Shown here piece after piece: positions 17,583 to 25,038 of a DNA stretch of 25,038 nucleotides. The notes under the pieces are model-generated. The model was not told where the DNA came from and made no database searches. It saw only the letters and a list, made by a program, of their open reading frames with translations. The stretch comes from a bacterium (GTDB lineage: Bacteria > JAMCPX01): contig JAJYUJ010000034.1 in the NCBI GenBank assembly GCA_021792615.1, positions 1-25,038 of the forward strand. The letters run 5' to 3'. Position numbers and translations under genes: made by a program. Numbering within the stretch: position 1 is the stretch's first letter; each line of letters begins with the position of its first letter.

Positions 17583-18200
17583 TCATTTCACGTTTAATAT
17601 ACCGGATGATAAAATACTTATTATGTTTTCCGCAACAAGAGACGAAGTAACGGGTTCTTTCTTCATGGCCCCCATATGGATTATGTGCTGTATCGCTCCG
17701 AAGATCATCGAGCTCAGAATGGCGGTATTTACGCCGTCCTTTATCCCGCCGGTCTGTTTTCCTTGCTCCATCAATTTGATTATTTCATCGTATTTTTCCG
17801 TGAATTCACTGGTGAGGCGGTTTTTCAGCTTTCTTGCAAATGTCTTTTTAACGTTTATCCATTCAGAGAAGACTATCGCAAAGAAATCATTATTCGTGCC
17901 GAAATATTCGATCCACGCAGTTATCATGGCGGACAAGATTTCAAGGAAGGTGGTCTTGTCGCGGATTTTTTCTTCATAAAAATCGTGGAACTCATTCAAT
18001 TTATAAAGGATTGCGTTGTAATAGAGGTCGTCCTTGCTTTTGAAGTATTGATAGAGTGTGCCCACACCCATTTCGACTGCATTTGCGATATCATGCATCG
18101 TGGCCTCATAAAACCCCTTTTCGGAAAAAACCTTTATGGAGGCCTCTATGATCTCTTGATTCTTCCTTAATTTCTCTCTTTCTTTTCTCGTGAGCTTCAA
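17583..18200 (-). CDS. TetR/AcrR-family transcriptional regulator of the efflux operon
   Basis: The 205-aa protein has an N-terminal TetR helix-turn-helix (about 15-62): IIEASIKVFSEKGFYEATMHDIA, then a recognition helix region ending GVGTLYQYFKSKDDLY. The C-terminal ligand-binding domain is divergent, as is usual. It is the first gene of a minus-strand operon with tolC, emrA and emrB, so it most likely represses the pump until a substrate binds. A TTG at 18200 is the chosen start: AGGA lies 9 nt upstream and the reading fits the family. The promoter and a 36-bp palindrome sit 24-73 nt upstream, which supports autoregulation. Confidence 0.92.
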   Translation of the reverse strand: MKLTRKEREKLRKNQEIIEASIKVFSEKGFYEATMHDIANAVEMGVGTLYQYFKSKDDLYYNAILYKLNEFHDFYEEKIRDKTTFLEILSAMITAWIEYFGTNNDFFAIVFSEWINVKKTFARKLKNRLTSEFTEKYDEIIKLMEQGKQTGGIKDGVNTAILSSMIFGAIQHIIHMGAMKKEPVTSSLVAENIISILSSGILNVK

Positions 18201-18223
18201 ATATATAAATCCTCGTTCAATTT

Positions 18224-18259
18224 ATGAATTATGCTTCTTTTGCAAGAATAGTAATTCAT
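18224..18259. promoter_or_regulatory. 36-bp palindrome, candidate TetR-family operator
   Basis: The outer arms ATGAATTA (18224-18231) and TAATTCAT (18252-18259) are perfect complements. The inner arms TTCTT (18235-18239) and AAGAA (18244-18248) share the same centre, giving 13 of 18 paired positions. It covers the -10 box and transcript start of the tetR promoter, where a dimeric repressor would block RNA polymerase. It also lies 82 nt upstream of the divergent pilZ -35 box. Confidence 0.65.
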
Positions 18260-18273
18260 CCGTGCACTGTCAA
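18245..18273 (-). promoter_or_regulatory. Sigma-70-type promoter of the tetR-tolC-emrAB operon
   Basis: On the minus strand TTGACA (18273-18268) and TATTCT (18250-18245) are 17 nt apart. The predicted start near 18238 gives a leader of about 37 nt that contains the AGGA ribosome binding site of the TTG-started tetR gene. The -10 lies inside the palindromic operator. Confidence 0.7.
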
Positions 18274-18340
18274 GTAAAAACTGGGTTGAACAGAAAAACC
18301 GGTTTTGCCGTGGTCCGGCACCTTAAACTGCACGCATATA

Positions 18341-18368
18341 TTGACTATTGTTTTATTGTTGTTATAAT
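18341..18368 (+). promoter_or_regulatory. Strong promoter of the pilZ-xre-gyrB array
   Basis: TTGACT (18341-18346) and a consensus TATAAT (18363-18368) are separated by 16 nt. The expected transcript start is around 18375, only about 4 nt before the pilZ ATG at 18379. The mRNA would have almost no leader and no usable Shine-Dalgarno. Confidence 0.65.
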
Positions 18369-18378
18369 ACGAGAAAAG

Positions 18379-18712
18379 ATGGAACGAAGAAAATTTCATA
18401 GAAATAATATTAAGATCATGATAGACTATCTTAAAGATAGTGATATCGAGGCGGGATACACAAGAGACATAAGCATCGGCGGTATGTTTATAGAAATGAG
18501 TAGTGTACCGATAGAAGGAACTACGGTATTTTTAGACTTTTTCTTACCCGGTATAAAAAAGAAATTTAAGCTCAAGGGTAAGGTGGTATGGGCAAACAAA
18601 GAAGCGGATGATGCGGGGAAATCCAAGGCCGGCATAGGCATAGAATTCATAAACCTTAACGACGAAAACAAGAACTATTTGAACACGGGAATAAAAAATA
18701 TACGGGGGAACC

Positions 18713-18726
<14 letters not shown>
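18379..18726 (+). CDS. PilZ-domain protein (cyclic-di-GMP binding)
   Basis: The 115-aa protein is essentially one PilZ domain. It has the RxxxR switch (Arg4 to Arg8 in ERRKFHR) and DISIGG (Asp30, Ser32, Gly34-Gly35), the two motifs that contact cyclic-di-GMP, and then the beta-barrel ending GIEFINL. The frame stays open upstream to 18190, but this ATG is where single-domain PilZ proteins normally begin and it lies just after a strong promoter. It overlaps the following regulator gene by 14 nt. Both conserved motifs are intact, so binding is likely. The partner it controls is unknown. Confidence 0.9.
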
Positions 18727-21527
<2,801 letters not shown>

Positions 21528-21528
<1 letters not shown>

Positions 21529-21668
21529 TGAGTATAAAAGAGACCGTAAAAAAGCACAAAGCTCAGATATACCTGGCCATTCTTTCCCTATACGCGGTGA
21601 TATTGGTACTCGGGGCTATCAGCGAGGTCTTTAACCTTGGCTGGTTTCGCTGGCTCGGCCCCTGGTAA
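21528..21668 (+). CDS. 46-aa single-pass membrane protein downstream of gyrB
   Basis: The ATG shares its A with the gyrB TGA stop (TGATG). The frame runs 46 codons to TAA at 21666-21668. The product starts MSIKETVKKHKAQ, a basic stretch. A hydrophobic segment follows (about residues 14-34, IYLAILSLYAVILVLG), then a Trp-rich end, WFRWLGPW. This suggests an N-in single membrane pass. I do not recognise a family. The coupling to gyrB, the clean positive-inside pattern and the use of nearly all space up to the convergent folE2 stop (3 nt away) support a real gene. There is no independent Shine-Dalgarno. Confidence 0.65.
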
Positions 21669-21671
21669 ATC

Positions 21672-22448
21672 TCATTTTTTCCTGTCGTATTCCACGTATG
21701 CATACACGTTATGATTGTGAATGGACTCGAGGTTTTCGGCCTCGACGGAGAAACCGGTAATCTTTTTGTTCCTCTTCAGTTTCTTGGCAACTTCCCTTAC
21801 AACATCCTCCACGAACATCGGGTTCTTGTACGAATGTTCGGTTATGTATTTTTCGTCAGGCCTTTTGAGCAGCGAGAATAACTCGGCAGAAGCGGAATGT
21901 TCCACGATATCGATGACCTCTTCTATCCATACGAGACCGGTGAACCTTAGATGAACGGTGACAAAACCTCTTTGGTTGTGTGCGCCGAACCTGCTTATCT
22001 CCTTTGAACAGGGACACAGCGTCAGCACCGGCACACTCACGACAAGTATAAAGTCCGTACCTGCACCGTTTTTAATACCCATGAACTTACAGTTGTATTC
22101 CATCAAACTCGGTGAGTGCGTCACCGGAGATTTCTTTTCCACAAAATAGGGGAATTCTATCTCGAGGTGTGCGGAGTTGGCATTGAAGCGTTTCTGCATG
22201 TTTTCGAGAATCCCGGGGAAGTCCTTAATATTGATATTCCCCCTGTGCACATTGAGGATCTCGACGAACCTGCTCATGTGCGTACCCTTGAACTGCTTTG
22301 GCAGGTCAACGTACATATTGATGCTTGCGATCGTATGCTGTATACCGTTCTTCCTGTCCAGCACGGTAATAGGATACCGTATGTTTTTTATGCCGACCTT
22401 ATCGATGCCGATGCCCCTGGTATCAAACGTATTCTGAATATCCTTCAT
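21672..22448 (-). CDS. folE2: GTP cyclohydrolase I type 2 (FolE2/MptA family)
   Basis: FolE2 converts GTP to dihydroneopterin triphosphate, the entry step for folate and queuosine. It is the form that can work without zinc. The 258-aa protein is of normal length, opening DTRGIGIDKVGIKNIRYPI. It has the family segments GTHMSRFVEIL and the conserved cysteine region LCPCSKEIS, with NMFVEDVVR-like sequence near the end. AAGGAG lies upstream of the ATG. It is the last gene of a minus-strand operon, 29 nt after queD. Because the queD product uses the FolE2 product, the pair probably serves queuosine synthesis, though folate use is also possible. Confidence 0.95.
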   Translation of the reverse strand: MKDIQNTFDTRGIGIDKVGIKNIRYPITVLDRKNGIQHTIASINMYVDLPKQFKGTHMSRFVEILNVHRGNINIKDFPGILENMQKRFNANSAHLEIEFPYFVEKKSPVTHSPSLMEYNCKFMGIKNGAGTDFILVVSVPVLTLCPCSKEISRFGAHNQRGFVTVHLRFTGLVWIEEVIDIVEHSASAELFSLLKRPDEKYITEHSYKNPMFVEDVVREVAKKLKRNKKITGFSVEAENLESIHNHNVYAYVEYDRKK

Positions 22449-22477
22449 TGAACTTTACAACTCCTTATCCCGAATAA

Positions 22478-22846
22478 TTATTTATCTGTCCTGTAGATCG
22501 CCCAGTTGTTATCGGACTCCCAGACCTTTACCGCGCTTATCCGGACCATGCCGGAAATCTCAACGGAGAGTGACTTATACAGGTACTCCGCTATATTCTC
22601 TGCGGACGGTTCGATCTCCGCGAAAGGGGCTATTTCATTGATATAGCCGTGATCGAGGAGTTTGAGGACGGTATCAAGTTTTTGCTTCAGCAGTGCAAAA
22701 TCCATGAGCATCCCGTTGACAAGGCTTTCTCCATGGACGGTCAATTCCACCGTATAGTTGTGCCCGTGCAGGTTTTCACATTTACCGTTATAATTCCTCA
22801 GCCGGTGCGCCGCAGAAAATCTTCGTACAACGCCTATCTCGTACAT
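22478..22846 (-). CDS. queD: 6-carboxytetrahydropterin synthase (QueD), 6-PTPS family
   Basis: QueD turns dihydroneopterin triphosphate into 6-carboxytetrahydropterin, the second step to the queuosine precursor preQ0. The 122-aa protein shows the CxxxHGH motif of this group (Cys23, His27, His29), the other zinc ligand His14 in FSAAHRL, the Asp65-His66 pair and Glu110 in VKVWESDNN. The ATG at 22846 has AGAGGG about 6 nt upstream. An open frame extends 26 codons further into rsmG, but the family starts here. It lies 13 nt after rsmG and 29 nt before folE2. The later genes queE, queC and queF are not in the window. Confidence 0.93.
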   Translation of the reverse strand: MYEIGVVRRFSAAHRLRNYNGKCENLHGHNYTVELTVHGESLVNGMLMDFALLKQKLDTVLKLLDHGYINEIAPFAEIEPSAENIAEYLYKSLSVEISGMVRISAVKVWESDNNWAIYRTDK

Positions 22847-22859
22847 AGTTTCCCTCTGT

Positions 22860-23498
22860 TCATGTTTTTTCGAATACCAGTATCCTTCTAAAGGAGCCGT
22901 CGGGCAAGTTCGTAACGAATTCATCGGTCTGTTTCAACCCGATCAGGGCAGGTTTATCCTCTTCTTTTTTTGATTTCATTGCAATAAGTTTCCCGCGGTT
23001 TTTCATATACGGCATTGATAATTCGGCAAACTCCTGCAGGGAAAATGAGGCGCGCGATATTACCACATCAAAACTTTTACCCATAATTTCCCGGAAGTTT
23101 TTTTCCTCGGCTCTTTGGTGCAGTGCCGTTGCGCCTTTCATCTTCAAAAGACCTATCATAGTGCTAATGAAGTTTGTTTTTTTCAATCGTGCATCAAGCA
23201 TTACTATTTTTATGGACGGCCTGGCGATTTTGATCGGCAGGCCGGGAAAACCGGCGCCGCTGCCGATATCAAGGACAAAATCATTGACGCCGATAAATTT
23301 TAAAGGGGTCAGGGAATCTATAAAATGCTTGATGATAATACCGGACTCTTCTTCAATGGCAGTCAGGTTAATGACCTTGTTCCACCGCATAAGCTCGTCC
23401 ATGTACAACTGAAACGCATGGAGAGTATCCTCGAGGCCGCCCTCGATATCGCTTTGTTTCAGAAATGTTTCCAGAAGGGATCTGTTTTCTGGCATCAT
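22860..23498 (-). CDS. rsmG: 16S rRNA (guanine527-N7)-methyltransferase
   Basis: RsmG (formerly GidB) methylates G527 of 16S rRNA in the 530 loop. The 212-aa protein has the family segments RWNKVINLTAI, the SAM-binding VLDIGSGAGFPGLPI (about residues 75-89), LDARLKKTNFI and VVISRASFSLQEFAEL. Its length is normal. Two adjacent ATG codons (23498 and 23495) are possible starts and neither has a clear Shine-Dalgarno. It lies second in an operon, 31 nt after a Crp/Fnr-type gene and 13 nt before queD. Both rsmG and the queuosine genes act on RNA of the decoding apparatus. Confidence 0.96.
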   Translation of the reverse strand: MMPENRSLLETFLKQSDIEGGLEDTLHAFQLYMDELMRWNKVINLTAIEEESGIIIKHFIDSLTPLKFIGVNDFVLDIGSGAGFPGLPIKIARPSIKIVMLDARLKKTNFISTMIGLLKMKGATALHQRAEEKNFREIMGKSFDVVISRASFSLQEFAELSMPYMKNRGKLIAMKSKKEEDKPALIGLKQTDEFVTNLPDGSFRRILVFEKT

Positions 23499-23529
23499 AG
23501 GTTTACTTTATACCGGATACAAACGAGCC

Positions 23530-24207
23530 TTACTTCTTTCCCATGTTCATGGACATATCCCTGTAGACGAGCATCCTGGAAGGCATGATCTTTATATACC
23601 CTTTTTTTTGCCAGGCAGAGAAGATCCTCGATACCGTTTCACGGGTGCTGCCGATTGCATTGGCTATGTCCTGCCTTTTGATGTTTCCGGTTATGACGGT
23701 ATAATACCCTTCTTTTTTCCCTTCTGTCTTGATAAGGCCGTTGATATATTTTATCAACCGCTCATAGACATTCAAAAGTGCCAGGTCCTCTATCATTGCA
23801 TCCGCTTCCCTTACCCGTACGCTCATGTCTTTTAATATTTTTATGGCTATGCCGGGAGACGAGTTTAAAACATTCAGGAAATCGTTGCGCTTCAGTATAA
23901 TAAAATCCGTGTTCTCCATGGTCATTGCATTAGCAGAGCGCGGCATGCCGTCAAGCAGCGACATCTCTCCGAAAAATTGTCCTGTTCTGAGCAGGGCAAG
24001 GGTTATCTCCCTTCCTGCGCTCGAATAACGGTATATCCTGACCCCGCCTCTTGTAATCAAATACATGGCATCACCGGGGTCGTCCTGATGGAACAGCTCG
24101 GTAGCTTTCGGAATGTGCTGCTCCCGTATATAGGGCAACAACCTGGCGAACTCGTCCGGCGTAAGTTCGGAAAAAATACCGATCTTTTTTATTTCGTGCT
24201 GAATCAT
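23530..24207 (-). CDS. Crp/Fnr-family transcriptional regulator
   Basis: The 225-aa protein has an N-terminal cyclic-nucleotide-binding-like domain (about 8-120) with FFGEMSLLDGMPRSANA, close to the cAMP phosphate-binding cassette. A dimerisation helix and a C-terminal Crp-type winged HTH follow (about 150-215): KRQDIANAIGSTRETVSRIF. There are no cysteines for an Fnr-type Fe-S cluster, so cyclic nucleotide or another small ligand is more likely than oxygen sensing. It heads the operon with rsmG, queD and folE2. The promoter lies so close that the mRNA may start at or next to the ATG, which has no Shine-Dalgarno. Confidence 0.92.
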   Translation of the reverse strand: MIQHEIKKIGIFSELTPDEFARLLPYIREQHIPKATELFHQDDPGDAMYLITRGGVRIYRYSSAGREITLALLRTGQFFGEMSLLDGMPRSANAMTMENTDFIILKRNDFLNVLNSSPGIAIKILKDMSVRVREADAMIEDLALLNVYERLIKYINGLIKTEGKKEGYYTVITGNIKRQDIANAIGSTRETVSRIFSAWQKKGYIKIMPSRMLVYRDMSMNMGKK

Positions 24208-24213
24208 ACTCTA

Positions 24214-24242
24214 TATAAACAACATACCACCGGCAAAGTCAA
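24214..24242 (-). promoter_or_regulatory. Promoter of the crp/fnr-rsmG-queD-folE2 operon
   Basis: On the minus strand TTGACT (24242-24237) is followed after 17 nt by TTTATA (24219-24214), or after 19 nt by TATATA. Only 6 nt lie between the first -10 and the ATG at 24207, so transcription would start about at the start codon. Confidence 0.5.
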
Positions 24243-24344
24243 CACGGCGCCTCCCTTAAATTATAAGTAAACCAATGGGTAAATAACACCCACGAGTTTT
24301 GTTTGACATTTTAGGTTCATAATGAACAATATATCTTCAATGAC

Positions 24345-24935
24345 ATGCTTTCTATTACAAGTACAAGCCCATCAGGTACCACAAATGGAACAATAACAGA
24401 CTATCCTTTCTACAATGCTGAAATGTGGGTGCCTACGTTTACGGACCAAACATATAGCGGAAATGCAACTGCACTGGTTTCGATAACCGATGTAACCCCG
24501 GAAAACAATAAGCCGTTCAATCCTGCAAGCAGAGATTCGGTGGACTTTAAACTCATAGGGCAAAACCCTGCTCAAGCTGATGCATTATCTGTGCTATGTA
24601 GGGACAACGCTCCATTTGTATCAGTAGGGCTTGGCTTTACCACAAACTTCCTTGCTGCGGCAGCGTATCAGGAGAGCAGGTTTGCACAATTCACGAGTAT
24701 TCAACAATGTAGCCCATCGCCTTTGATACCTCTTACCGATGGCTATCCGGTGCAGGCATGCGATAACGGATACGGGATCATGCAGCTTACGCAAGGTGTA
24801 CCCGGAGGGCTAAACTATCATTTAAACCGCTATACCGGTACTCCCACACAGACCATGATCTGGAACTGGGTTGCGAATATCAATAATGGGGAGAATGTAA
24901 TGCTCGAGAAACGAGGATATATCAAATTTAGTTGA
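24345..24935 (+). pseudogene. Lytic-transglycosylase-like remnant (SLT/lysozyme fold), truncated
   Basis: The 196-codon frame contains a goose-lysozyme/SLT-like active-site region: AAYQESRFAQF with the candidate catalytic Glu110, then NGYGIMQLTQ (about 141-150), the pair typical of transglycosylases that cleave peptidoglycan. Before it lies a beta-rich segment (about 36-72) that looks like an adhesive or Ig-like module. No signal peptide is present, and the frame is open upstream only to a stop at 24312, so the 5' part is probably lost. At the 3' end the sequence switches after about ENVMLEK to an AT-rich tail next to an insertion-element end, so the C-terminus is likely replaced. A short intact phage- or surface-type protein is the alternative reading. 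Confidence 0.55.
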
Positions 24936-24938
24936 AAT

Positions 24939-25003
24939 TTGAAATAGTGGCTCCCTTATGGGATAACCCATAAAGCATTAGAATTTAAAGAAAGGAGCCA
25001 CTA
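24939..25003 (+). promoter_or_regulatory. Promoter and SD-hiding hairpin before the last gene
   Basis: TAGTGGCTCC (24945-24954) and GGAGCCACTA (24994-25003) form a perfect 10-bp inverted repeat. The right arm includes GGAG of the AAAGGAG ribosome binding site at 24991-24997. The loop holds another 7-bp stem, TTATGGG-ATAA-CCCATAA (24956-24973). A possible promoter, TTGAAA (24939-24944) with GATAAC (24962-24967, 17-nt spacer), would start after the left arm. Its own transcripts would then be free of the hairpin, while read-through transcripts would be silenced. Confidence 0.5.
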
Positions 25004-25038
25004 ATGAAAGTAAACACGAGAAACAGGAAAAAAGCAAT
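24945..25038 (+). mobile_element. Probable left end of an insertion sequence (incomplete)
   Basis: The inverted repeat at the boundary, the disrupted transglycosylase gene just before it, and a new gene starting right after the repeat all fit an IS left end. The element continues beyond the window, so the other terminal repeat, the target duplication and the family cannot be seen. The true edge may lie somewhat further left, around 24912-24944. Confidence 0.4.
25004..25038 (+). CDS. 5' end of an unidentified gene, possibly a transposase
   Basis: Only 11 full codons are visible (MKVNTRNRKKA), with AAAGGAG 6 nt before the ATG. The basic start is common in transposases, and the position behind a terminal-type inverted repeat supports that reading. 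The fragment is too short to identify. Confidence 0.4.
   Translation, partial: MKVNTRNRKKA

Noticed and set aside
18190-18378. Upstream extension of the pilZ reading frame
   Set aside because: It runs through both divergent promoters and the operator. PilZ homology begins at the ATG at 18379.

Overview
The window looks like a chromosomal segment of a Gram-negative bacterium, moderately GC-rich. It encodes outer-membrane parts (a TolC-type channel, a LolA-like periplasmic protein, two lipoproteins with clear lipoboxes). The gene set and the palindromic intergenic repeat at 6381-6539 fit a deltaproteobacterial or related anaerobic lineage. That taxonomic guess is inference only.

Layout. (1) 303-6308, + strand, three tightly packed genes: an oligopeptide-type solute-binding lipoprotein, a TatD nuclease fused to a radical SAM domain, and an AddB-like Fe-S PD-(D/E)XK nuclease. 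(2) 6309-6752, an intergenic stretch with a 159-bp MITE-like palindrome and a strong promoter. (3) 6753-8567, a lipoprotein with two PKD/Ig-like modules, one FN3 module and seven NHL-like blades encoded by near-identical 120-bp repeats. (4) 8705-10468 (-) a CPA2 cation/proton antiporter with a TrkA-N domain, divergent from uvrB (10610-12604, +). (5) 12730-18200 (-) an efflux locus read tetR > tolC > emrA > emrB, followed by a LolA-like gene. Its promoter overlaps a 36-bp palindrome, which suggests autoregulation. (6) 18379-21668 (+) an overlapping array pilZ > xre > gyrB > a 46-aa single-pass membrane protein. (7) 24207-21672 (-) crp/fnr-type regulator > rsmG > queD > folE2, an operon supplying the first two steps of queuosine precursor synthesis. 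(8) 24345 to the end: a lytic-transglycosylase remnant followed by what looks like the left end of an insertion element, with a hairpin that would hide the Shine-Dalgarno of its first gene.

No single locus is clearly a new defence or biosynthetic system. The most unusual points are: the TatD-radical SAM fusion next to a recombination-type nuclease; gyrB between a PilZ gene, an XRE regulator and an undescribed mini membrane protein; three promoters placed so close to their start codons that leaderless mRNAs are likely; the palindromic operator over the efflux promoter; and the read-through-sensing hairpin at the insertion element end. No tRNA, rRNA or CRISPR array is visible.
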